A DNA stretch of 64,000 bases from Microcoleus sp. FACHB-831. GTDB lineage: Bacteria; Cyanobacteriota; Cyanobacteriia; Cyanobacteriales; FACHB-T130. The stretch is taken from contig NZ_JACJON010000073.1 in assembly GCF_014695585.1 (NCBI RefSeq), forward strand, positions 145,138 to 209,137. Direction: 5' to 3'. Of the stretch, positions 37,367-46,316 are shown piece by piece. The position numbers and the translations under genes were made by a program. The notes under the pieces are model-generated. The model saw nothing but the letters and a program-made list of their open reading frames with translations. It did no database searches and had not been told where the DNA came from. Each line of letters begins with the position of its first letter. Positions within the stretch are counted from its first letter, which is position 1.

Positions 37367-37622
37367 TATTATCTACAACACTGGGGACTACTTGATGGCG
37401 CGTGAAACACCGGGTCAAGTTTCGTTTGGCAAACTGGTTACTGTGGAAGTGCTAATTGATAAATCGACCGCCACAGAGCGAGAAGTGCGGTGTAATTTAG
37501 TGATTAAGAACGAGGAGTTGCCCCTCCAAGTTGATAATCACTGCCACCAAATGTTTTATACAGTACACCAGGCGATATCAGAAAATCGCCATTGGCAACT
37601 TGTCGAGAGTGTAGCCGGATAA
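37275..37622 (+). CDS. Conserved cyanobacterial hypothetical protein, 115 aa
   Basis: Small soluble alpha/beta protein beginning MARYTCSFIIAVPIDHLQQL, with IIYNTGDYLMARETPGQVSF in the middle and ENRHWQLVESVAG at the end. The pattern looks like a small conserved cyanobacterial family of unknown function. The ATG has a T tract, not a Shine-Dalgarno sequence, in front. Initiation may therefore depend on translation of the overlapping ORF at 37151. Confidence 0.75.
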   Translation: MARYTCSFIIAVPIDHLQQLLIDVLESCRLDIIYNTGDYLMARETPGQVSFGKLVTVEVLIDKSTATEREVRCNLVIKNEELPLQVDNHCHQMFYTVHQAISENRHWQLVESVAG

Positions 37623-37662
37623 TTTCCCTTTTTTAAAAATTGCGGCGGATGAGGCTCAATCT

Positions 37663-38094
37663 TTAATAATTCCATTCTTCTGGGTCGCCAATCATACCTG
37701 GACTAATTAGGGTAATGTCAAACTCATCGGGTGGCCCAGTAGGAATGACTTCTCGTTTTAAAACGTAATATATGGCACGCACCTGCGGGCCAAATACAAT
37801 TTCGTCCTCATCTTGAAGGTCGTGGGCTGGGAGTTTGCGACCATTAATCAGCAGCCCATTAGCACTGGGCTTACCTTTGATATCGCCATCAACAATGCGG
37901 TAATAGTAGCTGCCATCCGCACGATCTCGTCGCACCAAAGTCGCATGCTGACGGGATACAAACTGTGAGGACAGTTTAATAGTACAGTTCTGATCTCTGC
38001 CGATAGAATAGACGGGGCTATCTAAGGTAATTTCCTTACGTCCCTTATCGTCTTCAAGAATCAACAAATGGTTGTGATGCTGTTGTGGAGGCAT
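37663..38094 (-). CDS. FHA domain protein
   Basis: 143-aa protein consisting mainly of one forkhead-associated phosphothreonine-binding domain: SIGRDQNCTIKL, QFVSRQHATLVRRD and SANGLLINGRKL carry the conserved Gly-Arg, Ser-x-x-His and Asn-Gly positions. The acidic C-terminal tail (about 118-143) has no known domain. It likely reads Ser/Thr phosphorylation on a partner. No kinase is adjacent. Confidence 0.9.
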   Translation of the reverse strand: MPPQQHHNHLLILEDDKGRKEITLDSPVYSIGRDQNCTIKLSSQFVSRQHATLVRRDRADGSYYYRIVDGDIKGKPSANGLLINGRKLPAHDLQDEDEIVFGPQVRAIYYVLKREVIPTGPPDEFDITLISPGMIGDPEEWNY

Positions 38095-38449
38095 TGAAAA
38101 ATACTGATAGGAAAAACGCCTGGTTTTGAACTCGCGCTAGCTTCTTTTTCAACCAACGGACTTCAACTCCCTCACTTGCCCCTGATTAGAAATCCTCAAC
38201 TGACGCTGACCAATTATGAATAATCATTGATGGCAGGCGGATCAGTCGAAAGAACTGACTTCATTAGCCCAAAACCCATTTTGAGGATGGGTAACGCATA
38301 GGTTGCTCCCGCTCATGGGGGGTTAGGGGTTCTTACCATCCTATTGTGGCACAGGTCGATGCAAACGTTGATCGGCAAAGACAGTGTTAAAAAAGGGGCA
38401 GGGGAGCTGAGAAGTAGATATAGAGGGGGAGAATTACCCCCATTCCCAA
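38095..38449. other. Intergenic region with a long-range stem
   Basis: No ORF. An inverted repeat pairs AGGATGGGTAA (38284-38294) with TTACCATCCT (38333-38342) with one bulged base around a 38-nt loop. It may be part of a leader of the FHA gene, the 3' end of the copper ATPase transcript, or a small RNA. Confidence 0.35.
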
Positions 38450-40867
38450 TTAGCTATTACCAAGTTTGAAAAACTTCGCTCTGCGGAGTAAGAGCGAGTT
38501 AGTAACAACACTAACAGAGCTGAAGGCCATTAGCGCACCAGCGGCAGCGGGGCTGAGGACAATCCCAGTTGTAGGCAGGAGGATACCAGCAGCAACGGGA
38601 ATACCAAGTACATTGTAGGCAAAAGCCCAAAACAAATTCTGGCGAATTTTGTTAAAAGTCGCACGAGATAGCTCAATTGCGGCGACGACATCTAGCAGAC
38701 GTTCCTGCATTAGCACAATCCCTGCTGTTTCAATGGCGACATCTGTTCCAGCGTGGAGAGCAATGCCGACATCCGCTTGCGCTAGTGCGGGTGCATCGTT
38801 GATGCCATCGCCAACCATAGCTACTCGCTGCCCTTTGGCTTGCAATTGAGCAATAACGGCTGCTTTACCAGCAGGGGGGACGCCAGCTATCACGTCTTGG
38901 GGGTTGATGCCTAACTGTCGGGCGTTGATCAGCGCCGACGAGGGGCGATCGCCACTCAGCAGCATTACCCGCAATCCTCGCGTGCGTAAGCGTTTTAACG
39001 TTACTGCTGCATCGGGTCTGATCTCATCCTTCACGGCAATCAGCCCCAATAAAGTATCGTTTTGGGCGACATAAACGACTGTCTTACCCATCATAGCCAG
39101 AGTTTGGGCTAGTTCTTCTTGCTGAGAACTGATGCTTACTTGTTGTTGGGTTAACCATTCTGCATTACCCAGCAGCAGGCGTTTGTCTTCTAAATTTGCA
39201 GAAACGCCGAATCCCGCTTCTGTCTGGAAATCAGTCGCGACTGGGATAGATAACTCTTGGCGTTGTGCTTCTTGGCAAATTGCTTCAGCTAGGGGATGAA
39301 TAGAGCCACTTTCCACCGCCGCCGCCATTTGCAAAAGCTCCATAGGGGAAATATCTGCCAGCGTCCGACAATCTGTAACTGTAGGATGACCGGTTGTAAG
39401 CGTACCAGTCTTATCAAAAACTATAGTATCGAGCTGGTGTACCCGTTCTAGAACGTCGCCGCCTTTGATCAACAGTCCGCGTTCCGCCCCCATGCTAGTT
39501 CCCACCAGAATAGCAGTCGGCGTCGCCAAACCCAGGGCGCAGGGACAGGCGATAACCAAGACAGCGATCGCTAGCTTCAAACTCAATAGCAACGGCGATA
39601 GGTGATGATGGTTCATTGTTGATGGTTCGTGGTTCATTGCCATAAACGATGAACCGCTGACCATGACTTGCGGCCATAAATGAGTGCCGACAAAGTACCA
39701 AAATAGGAAAGTTAAAGCCGCAGTTGCTAAGACACCATAGGTGAAATAGCCAGCGACGGTATCTGCTAGATGCTGTACGGGGGCTTTGCGGGTTTGGGCG
39801 GACTCCACAAGTGCGACAATTTGGGCTAGCGTCGTATCCGAACCCGTGCGCGTTGCTTGGATGGCGATCGCCCCCGACTTGTTCAGCGTGCCTGCTGTAA
39901 CGATATCGCCCGGTTTCTTAGCGACAGGCAGGGGTTCGCCCGTCAGCATTGATTCATCTACAGTCGTCGTACCGTCGCATACTTGCCCATCTACAGGTAT
40001 TTTTTCCCCTGGCAATACCCGCAGCCATTCTCCTACACGCACTTGTTCGACGGGAATCTCAATCCCTGAACCCAAGGATGCGGGGGAAGTTAAGCGAGCA
40101 ACTGTTGGTTGAAGGGCGAGCAATGAATGAAAGGATGCCATTGCGCGGCTTCTGGCGCGTTGCTCTAAGGTGCGACCCAGGAGGATAAAGCCCAAAAGCA
40201 TAACTGGCTCATCAAAGAAGCACTCCCAACCTAGCTGGGGGAATAGGAGGGCGACGCAGCTAGTGGTGTAGGCGGTTGTGGTTCCCAACGCTACGAGGGT
40301 GTTCATGTTGGGAGCTTTGCGCCACAAACCTTTGGCGCCATCGACCAATATTTCGCGTCCTGGCGCCATGAGTGCGAGGGTTGCGAGTGCCCAGTGGAAC
40401 CAAATGTTGGTGAGGAGGAAGAAGTGGCGATCTAGATGACCGATGAGGGAAAGGATGATGAGGACGGCTGCGATCGCCAATCTCTGAAACTGCTGCTGGC
40501 TTTCTTGCTGCTGTCGTTCTGCGGGGCTTTCTTTTTCGCCAAACTTCGCGCCTGCGACCTGCCGGGACTGAGTGGGGAAACCAGCATCAGTCAATTTTTT
40601 GGACAAATCATCAGGGTCAACCGCACCAGCACTAGACTCGACGACAGCTACTTCCGTGACCAGATTGACACAAGCTGAAATCACGCCTGGATGCTGGGTT
40701 AGCTGCTTTTCGACTACCTTCACGCATCCCGCGCATCTCATACCCCCGACATCAAGGGTAAATTTCTCTAGGGGCGGGGTTGGGATAGCGGTAGCCAGCC
40801 TGCTGCGCGTATCCGCGCTACTCGCTTTTTCTGGGCTAAGTTGCATAATGGGAACTGACTGCGACAC
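38450..40867 (-). CDS. Copper-type P1B ATPase
   Basis: 805-aa heavy-metal pump with one N-terminal HMA domain (GMRCAGC, Cys45 and Cys48). Transmembrane helices follow, then an actuator with [12 protein letters not shown], the metal-site helix motif [10 protein letters not shown], phosphorylation site [18 protein letters not shown], and the hinge [16 protein letters not shown]. The CPC motif marks Cu(I) transport. Several cyanobacteria carry two such pumps (plasma membrane and thylakoid) and sequence alone does not tell which this is. Between the sixth and fifth helices before CPC lies an in-frame repeat-derived insert rich in Met and His (about 39607-39655). Confidence 0.94.
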   Translation of the reverse strand: MSQSVPIMQLSPEKASSADTRSRLATAIPTPPLEKFTLDVGGMRCAGCVKVVEKQLTQHPGVISACVNLVTEVAVVESSAGAVDPDDLSKKLTDAGFPTQSRQVAGAKFGEKESPAERQQQESQQQFQRLAIAAVLIILSLIGHLDRHFFLLTNIWFHWALATLALMAPGREILVDGAKGLWRKAPNMNTLVALGTTTAYTTSCVALLFPQLGWECFFDEPVMLLGFILLGRTLEQRARSRAMASFHSLLALQPTVARLTSPASLGSGIEIPVEQVRVGEWLRVLPGEKIPVDGQVCDGTTTVDESMLTGEPLPVAKKPGDIVTAGTLNKSGAIAIQATRTGSDTTLAQIVALVESAQTRKAPVQHLADTVAGYFTYGVLATAALTFLFWYFVGTHLWPQVMVSGSSFMAMNHEPSTMNHHHLSPLLLSLKLAIAVLVIACPCALGLATPTAILVGTSMGAERGLLIKGGDVLERVHQLDTIVFDKTGTLTTGHPTVTDCRTLADISPMELLQMAAAVESGSIHPLAEAICQEAQRQELSIPVATDFQTEAGFGVSANLEDKRLLLGNAEWLTQQQVSISSQQEELAQTLAMMGKTVVYVAQNDTLLGLIAVKDEIRPDAAVTLKRLRTRGLRVMLLSGDRPSSALINARQLGINPQDVIAGVPPAGKAAVIAQLQAKGQRVAMVGDGINDAPALAQADVGIALHAGTDVAIETAGIVLMQERLLDVVAAIELSRATFNKIRQNLFWAFAYNVLGIPVAAGILLPTTGIVLSPAAAGALMAFSSVSVVTNSLLLRRAKFFKLGNS
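39607..39655. repeat. GGTTCATTG-type repeat inserted in frame in the copper ATPase
   Basis: Copies of GATGGTTCATTG / GTGGTTCATTG and the inverse CGATGAACC are read on the minus strand as [12 protein letters not shown], just before the CPC helix. A related TTCATTGCGATGAACAATAAAC sequence occurs intergenically at about 48423-48445. Confidence 0.65.
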
Positions 40868-40952
40868 AATACTTTTTTGTTTTTCTTTGTTCGTGGCGCA
40901 TCTATCTTTTGGGTTAATTGCGAATAAGAATTAACCACGAACGGGGAAACAT

Positions 40953-41013
40953 AAAGAAGAGACGCGAGATCGTGCTGCACTTCGGGCCGCTGACGCTAAC
41001 GTGTCTCTTCTTT
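40953..41013 (-). terminator. Long-stem hairpin between CPBP protease and copper ATPase
   Basis: Arms AAAGAAGAGAC (40953-40963) and GTCTCTTCTTT (41003-41013) are perfectly complementary. A second nested inverted repeat GGTTAATT / AATTAACC (40912-40936), inside an outer GTTCGTGG / CCACGAAC pair, lies just downstream. Likely ends the protease transcript. Confidence 0.5.
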
Positions 41014-41073
41014 GAGCGTAGGCGAAATTACGCAAAGCAGATCCAAAATTATGAACTTTTCTTAAGCCGCCGT

Positions 41074-42618
41074 TCACTTAGAGCCACTACCTAAGATAAA
41101 CAGACTGAGGAGAGTGCCGCTATTCCAGAGAGAGTGGAGGAGCATGGGAGCGAGGAGATTGCGCGATCGCGTGTAAACGATTCCTAACACAGCGCCCAAA
41201 GTAGCCAAAGGCAAAACTTCCGAGAGGCTGAGGTGAGCGATCGCAAACAGCAAACTAGAAGCAGCGATCGCCCCCCAAACAGGGAAGTAACGAGTCAGCG
41301 AAGGTAACAAAAACCCTCGAAATATAATCTCCTCAAACAGCGGTGCAGCAATTGATGCCGTAAAGAAAAATATCCCCAGCGCCACCCCATCCTTACCCTC
41401 AAGAACAATAGGAAGAATCGGATTGCTGCCCCCCTGTCCTTGCCACAGTTTTTGGTTAATTAGCGACACCACAATTACCAAAGGCAGCGCCACAAAATAC
41501 CCCCCAACACCCCAAAAAATCCAGGTTGGTTTCCATTTAAATTGAAACCAACCTTCTGGCAGCGGCAAGAAAGATTTTATCGACAGATACAGAACAAGCA
41601 AGCTACCAAAAGCCATTAACATATAGCTTGCCAGAACATAGTAAGCTTTTTCCCTCACATCAAAACCAGCAGGATTTAGAGGTAATAAGCTAAACACCAA
41701 CGGCAGCACAAATTGACCGACAAAGAAAAAGCCGACAATTAGAACCTGCCAGGTAGTTTCGGCGTCCCAAGGCGTCGTCCAAGGCAATTGTGCATTTTGG
41801 GCAAGGAGCGATTCCTTGCGTTGAATTAGCAGTTGACCCAGCAATACAATCAGCAGCAACACGCCCATAAAGAAGCCAAAACCAGGGATTCCAGCCACAA
41901 TTGCTAATTTAATTAGCGCTTGTTCGGCTATTTCTTGTTCGGCAACTTGTATATTGGCTAATGCTTCCGTTTTTTCCTGCACTTCGTAAAGTTTGGATAA
42001 GGAAACATAGCGAAACCATCCATCTAAATTTTTTTCAATCTGCTCCTGTGCATTCATCACCAAAACTGGTGGATTTTGCCAAAGTCTTATTAAAACATCA
42101 GCAGTTTCAGTTATCGCCTTGTGGTGTGGGTTATTGTTAGAACCGTTAATTAACTCTGTCCAGGTCTTAATAGCAGTCTCAGTTTGTCCTTGGTGAATCT
42201 GTAGAATTCCCAGGCGCAAGTTTAATTCCTCAATCAACCCTTCTAACTGATAGAGCGATTTTTGTAATTCTTGCCGCCCTTCTGGTTGGCGGGGAGAGTC
42301 AGCAGCCACTGCTGGGGGAATTAGAACCTTAGCTGCGATCTGCTCTAAAGTATTTCGATCCGTCTTGAGGACTTCTTCATACTGATTTTGGGCAGTTTTG
42401 ACTGGTTCGACACCAAGGAAGGTGTCGCGGGCAGTTGTAAAATTGGAGCCGCCAGCCTTATCGCCCTTCCACTCTGTAGCATGAAGCAGCAGATTAGTTT
42501 GATATAACTCTAGGCGGCTCTGGATCTGAGGTTCACCCCAGCTACTTATTAACGAAAGGGTAATTTTGGCGATCGCCAAAATTGTCAGCAAAATTAAAAT
42601 TAACCGCTTAATGGTCAT
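41074..42618 (-). CDS. CPBP family intramembrane metalloprotease
   Basis: 514-aa membrane protein. The first membrane segment (residues 5-22) is followed by a large extracytoplasmic or lumenal helical domain (about 25-240, Gln/Glu/Leu-rich). A polytopic CPBP (Abi/Rce1-like) domain follows, with the catalytic motif LFEEIIFRGFLLP, FAIAHLS and APMLLHSLWN supplying the Glu, Arg and His/Asn set. The N-terminal helical domain is unusual for the family and may bind a partner. Substrate unknown. Confidence 0.9.
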   Translation of the reverse strand: MTIKRLILILLTILAIAKITLSLISSWGEPQIQSRLELYQTNLLLHATEWKGDKAGGSNFTTARDTFLGVEPVKTAQNQYEEVLKTDRNTLEQIAAKVLIPPAVAADSPRQPEGRQELQKSLYQLEGLIEELNLRLGILQIHQGQTETAIKTWTELINGSNNNPHHKAITETADVLIRLWQNPPVLVMNAQEQIEKNLDGWFRYVSLSKLYEVQEKTEALANIQVAEQEIAEQALIKLAIVAGIPGFGFFMGVLLLIVLLGQLLIQRKESLLAQNAQLPWTTPWDAETTWQVLIVGFFFVGQFVLPLVFSLLPLNPAGFDVREKAYYVLASYMLMAFGSLLVLYLSIKSFLPLPEGWFQFKWKPTWIFWGVGGYFVALPLVIVVSLINQKLWQGQGGSNPILPIVLEGKDGVALGIFFFTASIAAPLFEEIIFRGFLLPSLTRYFPVWGAIAASSLLFAIAHLSLSEVLPLATLGAVLGIVYTRSRNLLAPMLLHSLWNSGTLLSLFILGSGSK

Positions 42619-42761
42619 TCATCCCCCTAACTGTCCTGCATGTCAACACACCGTCTGAGGAATATCTTAGAGCGGTGGCCTGTACGGGATAAAATTTTAC
42701 AGGCCCTTTTTGCTGTTGATTATTCCCGCATAACCAAAGCGTAGCCCTTGCCTCGGAAACT

Positions 42762-44126
42762 TTGCCCAGTCGTTTTAGAGAGGATTTCACCCTGAGTACC
42801 CGCGTTGTTTTAGTCCGTCACGGACAAAGTAGCTATAACATCCAGCAGAGAATACAAGGCCATTGCGATAATTCTGTATTGACAGAAAAAGGTCTTGCTG
42901 ATGCTCTCAAGGTTGGCGCTGCCTTGAGCAATCTAAAGTTTAATGCTGTCTACAGCAGTCCCCTGCAACGAGCCAAACACACAGCAGAGGCAATTGTATC
43001 CTGTTTGCCTAACAGCCCCAAACCACAACCATCAGCAAATCTGATGGAAATCAATTTGCCGCTTTGGCAGGAGATGCTGCGTTCTGAGGTGAAAGAGAAG
43101 TTTGCCGAAGACTACCGCATCTGGAAGGCTCGTCCCCACGAACTATTGATGCTGATAAAGACGGAGACTGGTTCAAGCGAACACTTTCCAGTCTTAGCTC
43201 TATGCGAACAGGCGCGGGAGTTTTGGCAAGAATTGCTTGAGCGTCATCCAGGGGAAACCATTCTGATAGTGGCGCATAACGGCATTAACCGCGCTTTAAT
43301 CAGTACGGCGCTTGGGATTCCCCCTGCGAGATATCATTCCGTCCAGCAGTCTAACTGCGGCATCAGCGTGCTAAATTTTGCTGGTGGCTGGGGACAACCA
43401 GTGCAGTTAGAGTCGCTGAATATGACCACTCACGTAGGAGAGGTTCTGCCAAAGCCGCGAGAAGGTCATCGCGGAGCAAGGTTATTATTGGTGCGTCACG
43501 GGGAAACAGAGTGGAATCGCCAGACGCGGTTTCAGGGACAAATTGATGTGCCACTTAACGACAACGGTCGCGCACAATCTGAGAAGGCGGCTGAATTTCT
43601 TAAGGATGTGCCTATTGATTTTGCTGTTAGCAGTCCCATGCTGCGTCCCAAGGAAACGGGCGAGATTATTTTGAAGTATCACCCGAACGTAAAACTGGAA
43701 ACCCACGTAGATCTGAGCGAAATTAGACACGGGTTGTGGGAAGGAAAATTAGAATCTGAGATCGAGCAGATGTTTCCTGGTGAATTGCAACGGTGGAGAG
43801 AAACTCCAGAGGTTGTGCAAATGCCAGAGGGAGAGAATTTGCAGCAGGTATGGGATAGAGCGATCGCGGCTTGGCAATCGATTGTAGCCTCTGCTGGCTC
43901 CCAAAACGGTTTAGTTGTTGCTCACGACGCTACTAACAAAGTCCTGCTTTGCCACATACTAGGTTTGGGCTTGTCAGATTTCTGGAAAATCAAGCAGGGT
44001 AATTGTGCCGTAACCGCAATTGACTATCCCGAAGGCCCAGATGGTGCGCCCGTTTTGCAAGCGATGAACATCACCAGCCATCTGGGGGGAGGCGTCCTTG
44101 ATAAAACCGCCGCTGGTGCTTTGTAA
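42762..44126 (+). CDS. Two-domain histidine phosphatase (phosphoglycerate-mutase superfamily)
   Basis: 454-aa protein with two tandem histidine-phosphatase domains. The first has VVLVRHGQSSYN at its start and VAHNGINRALI. The second has LLVRHGETEWNRQTRFQGQ at about residue 244 and VVAHDATNKVLL. Cyanobacterial relatives include metal-independent phosphoserine phosphatases, so a role in serine or sugar-phosphate metabolism is possible. The annotated TTG start adds ten residues (PSRFREDFTL) that look untypical. AGAGAGG lies 8 bases before an in-frame CTG at 42792 that would give a protein starting STRVVLVRHGQ, so CTG initiation is plausible. Confidence 0.9.
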   Translation: MPSRFREDFTLSTRVVLVRHGQSSYNIQQRIQGHCDNSVLTEKGLADALKVGAALSNLKFNAVYSSPLQRAKHTAEAIVSCLPNSPKPQPSANLMEINLPLWQEMLRSEVKEKFAEDYRIWKARPHELLMLIKTETGSSEHFPVLALCEQAREFWQELLERHPGETILIVAHNGINRALISTALGIPPARYHSVQQSNCGISVLNFAGGWGQPVQLESLNMTTHVGEVLPKPREGHRGARLLLVRHGETEWNRQTRFQGQIDVPLNDNGRAQSEKAAEFLKDVPIDFAVSSPMLRPKETGEIILKYHPNVKLETHVDLSEIRHGLWEGKLESEIEQMFPGELQRWRETPEVVQMPEGENLQQVWDRAIAAWQSIVASAGSQNGLVVAHDATNKVLLCHILGLGLSDFWKIKQGNCAVTAIDYPEGPDGAPVLQAMNITSHLGGGVLDKTAAGAL

Positions 44127-44204
44127 AGGCAAAAGTAAAAAGTCAAAAGGCAAAAGTAACAAAAAATTTCTTTTGCCTCTCGCCTCTCGCCTCTCGCCTT
44201 TTTT
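44126..44204. repeat. AAAAGGCAAAAGT...CTTTTGCCTCTCGCC dispersed repeat
   Basis: Purine-rich AAAAGTAAAAAGTCAAAAGGCAAAAG units are followed by the pyrimidine-rich TTTCTTTTGCC and three CTCTCGC units, forming an imperfect palindrome. It fills the whole gap between two same-strand genes. The same family flanks the Uma2 gene and occurs before secA. Confidence 0.65.
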
Positions 44205-45479
44205 ATGAGTGAATTGCTTCAACAAGTACGGGTGCTAGACCCAGTTTCTGGAACTGACCAGATTGCTGATGTTTTGATTGCAGATGGTGTAATTGAGGCG
44301 GTTCGGGAAAAAATTTCCAGTTTGCCAGAAAACACCTCTGTTCGCGATTGTCGTGGATTCGTTCTGGGGCCAGGTCTGGTGGATTTATACAGCCACTCTG
44401 GGGAACCTGGCTTTGAAGAACGGGAAACGCTGGCGTCGTTGATGCAAGCTGCGGCTGCTGGTGGATTTACGCGGCTGGCAGTTTTGCCGGATACGACACC
44501 ACCCTTGGATAACCCTGGTGGTTTGGCATTTTTGCAATCCAAAATCTCATTCCCAGGCAGAGAATGGGAACGAGCAAAATCTAAAATCCAATTTTGGGGT
44601 GCCCTGACTGCTGGTGTTGAAGGGCAGCAGATGACGGAATTGGCCAGCTTGGCTGCGGCTGGGGTGGTGGGCTTTGCAGATGGTAAGCCTTTGGGAAATC
44701 TGGGGCTGTTACGACGGTTGTTGGAATACCTCCAGCCTTTGGGGAAGCCGATAGCTGTTTGCCTTGGCGATCGCCGTCTGGCTGGTAACGGAGTTATGCG
44801 CGAAGGTGCTAACTCGATTCGCTTGGGTTTGCCGGGAAATCCTGCTTCTTCAGAAACTTCTGCTCTAGCTGCTTTGTTGGAAGTGGTGGCATCTACAGCT
44901 ACGCCCGTACATATTATGCGCGTTTCCACTGCTCGCAGCGTTGAACTAATTCGCGAGGCCAAGGCGCGGGGTTTGCCCGTAACGGCAAGTACAACGTGGA
45001 TGCATTTGTTGCTTGATACAGCAGCGATAGGCAGCTACGATACAGGGTTGCGATTAGATCCACCACTGGGGAACCCAACCGACCGGGAGGCGCTGGTACG
45101 CGGCGTGAGAGAGCAAGTCTTAGATGCGATCGCTATCGATCATACGCCCTACACCTACGAAGAAAAAACTGTTGCCTTTGCCGAAGCTCCCCCTGGTGCG
45201 ATTGGGTTAGAGCTAGCCTTACCGCTACTCTGGCACGATTTAGTAGAAAGCGGCGGCTGGTCAGCCTTAGAACTGTGGCGATCTTTAAGTACCCAGCCTG
45301 CTTTTTGTCTGGGACAGAACCCAGCCAGTATTAGTGAGGGGGGGCAAGCTGAACTCACCCTCTTTGACCCCCAGAAAAGTTGGAAAGTTGAGCAACAAAC
45401 TCTAAGCTCTCTATCAACTAACACCCCCTGGTTGGGACAACACTTAGCTGGTCGTGTTGTAAAAACTTGGGTCTGTTAG
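44205..45479 (+). CDS. Dihydroorotase-like protein with altered metal ligands
   Basis: 424-aa amidohydrolase-fold protein homologous to dihydroorotase (DVLIADGVIEAV, GFVLGPGLVDLYSHSGEPGFEERE, GGFTRLAVLPDTTPPLD, AIAIDHTPYTYEEK). The canonical DxHxH zinc motif reads DLYSHSGEPG, so the first His is Tyr and the following Arg is Gly. The late DHAPH motif is DHTPY. It therefore resembles the inactive PyrX-like or PyrC-like subunits that support aspartate carbamoyltransferase assembly in some bacteria. A second homologue starts 840 bases downstream of it. Residues of about 115-135 are encoded by a dispersed repeat copy. Confidence 0.85.
   Translation: MSELLQQVRVLDPVSGTDQIADVLIADGVIEAVREKISSLPENTSVRDCRGFVLGPGLVDLYSHSGEPGFEERETLASLMQAAAAGGFTRLAVLPDTTPPLDNPGGLAFLQSKISFPGREWERAKSKIQFWGALTAGVEGQQMTELASLAAAGVVGFADGKPLGNLGLLRRLLEYLQPLGKPIAVCLGDRRLAGNGVMREGANSIRLGLPGNPASSETSALAALLEVVASTATPVHIMRVSTARSVELIREAKARGLPVTASTTWMHLLLDTAAIGSYDTGLRLDPPLGNPTDREALVRGVREQVLDAIAIDHTPYTYEEKTVAFAEAPPGAIGLELALPLLWHDLVESGGWSALELWRSLSTQPAFCLGQNPASISEGGQAELTLFDPQKSWKVEQQTLSSLSTNTPWLGQHLAGRVVKTWVC
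44548..44573. repeat. CATTCCCAGGC...GGGAACGA repeat copy inside the dihydroorotase-like gene
   Basis: The palindromic core CATTCCC ... GGGAACGAG matches the intergenic family seen at 4760 and 24395. It is read in frame as SFPGREWERA and is followed by AAATCTAAAATCCAATTTT, another common intergenic string. Confidence 0.6.
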
Positions 45480-45487
45480 TGGGGATT

Positions 45488-45507
45488 CGGAGTCCGGAGT
45501 CCGGACT
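45488..45507. repeat. STRR heptanucleotide (CGGAGTC)2
   Basis: Two copies of CGGAGTC plus CGGACTTTG. This is the reverse complement of the heptamer repeated four times at 17803, located between the convergent dihydroorotase-like gene and lepB. Confidence 0.75.
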
Positions 45508-45515
45508 TTGAATCC

Positions 45516-46181
45516 CTACTTCGCGGTCTCATACGGCGGCTGTTCATCCAGTTTTCCCATATGATTTAGAGGCCAGAAGCGTACCATTGCCCTACCAATG
45601 ATCTTCTCGCGGGGGACAATGCCCCAGCAGCGGCTATCGTAGCTATTTTTGCGGTTATCGCCCAGCACTAGGTAAGAACCAGCTGGCACGGTGACTTTTT
45701 TCGACAGGTACGACTGCTGTAGGCTTGGGCAAACATTTACGAGCGTTAGCGGTTTAGGCTGAGCGGGATCGTCAGGACGATCGGGATCGCGAACATAATT
45801 TTCCGTCAGCGGTTTGTCATTAATATAAACCTTTCCCTCTTTAAGTTCTACCTTGTCCCCAGGTAGACCAACCACGCGCTTTATAAAGGCATCGTGGAAA
45901 TTTTGCTTCTCTAGCGCTGCGGTGGGCGCAAATACCACAATATCTCCCCGTTTGGGGTCTTTGAACTTATAGCTCACCTTGTCTACAATCAGGCGGTCAT
46001 TAATTTGCAGCGTTGGCAGCATTGAGCCAGAGGGGATATAACGCGCTTCCGCCACAAAGGTGCGAATCCCCAGCGCTAAAAATAGGCTGAGTATGATTGT
46101 CTTTGGCCCCTCTACCCACCAAGGGCTTTCATCGGGTTGTTGAGGCTTCTTTTCAGGTTCTTGATTCTGCACGTCAGTCAT
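45516..46181 (-). CDS. lepB: Signal peptidase I
   Basis: 221-aa membrane serine protease that removes Sec and Tat signal peptides. A single N-terminal membrane anchor (about residues 27-42) is followed by the catalytic Ser53 in [10 protein letters not shown], the general base Lys101 in [11 protein letters not shown], and [17 protein letters not shown]. The charged N-terminus is cytosolic. Length and motifs are normal for the cyanobacterial type. Confidence 0.97.
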   Translation of the reverse strand: MTDVQNQEPEKKPQQPDESPWWVEGPKTIILSLFLALGIRTFVAEARYIPSGSMLPTLQINDRLIVDKVSYKFKDPKRGDIVVFAPTAALEKQNFHDAFIKRVVGLPGDKVELKEGKVYINDKPLTENYVRDPDRPDDPAQPKPLTLVNVCPSLQQSYLSKKVTVPAGSYLVLGDNRKNSYDSRCWGIVPREKIIGRAMVRFWPLNHMGKLDEQPPYETAK

Positions 46182-46316
46182 AAGCGGTTAAAGAGAAGTT
46201 GAGCTTTCGAGAAACGGATAACTAATTTACAAAGTTCTGAAACTGCTACGCATTATTTGCTAGCTTGGTACGGATATCCATTGGCTACTACTAAATTTTG
46301 ACTAATTTTTGTTGCT

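Noticed and set aside
44219..44962. 247-aa minus-strand ORF antisense to the dihydroorotase-like gene
   Set aside because: Long, but a shadow of a clear amidohydrolase reading frame; composition is Arg/Ser/Pro-rich as expected for antisense of GC-rich coding DNA.
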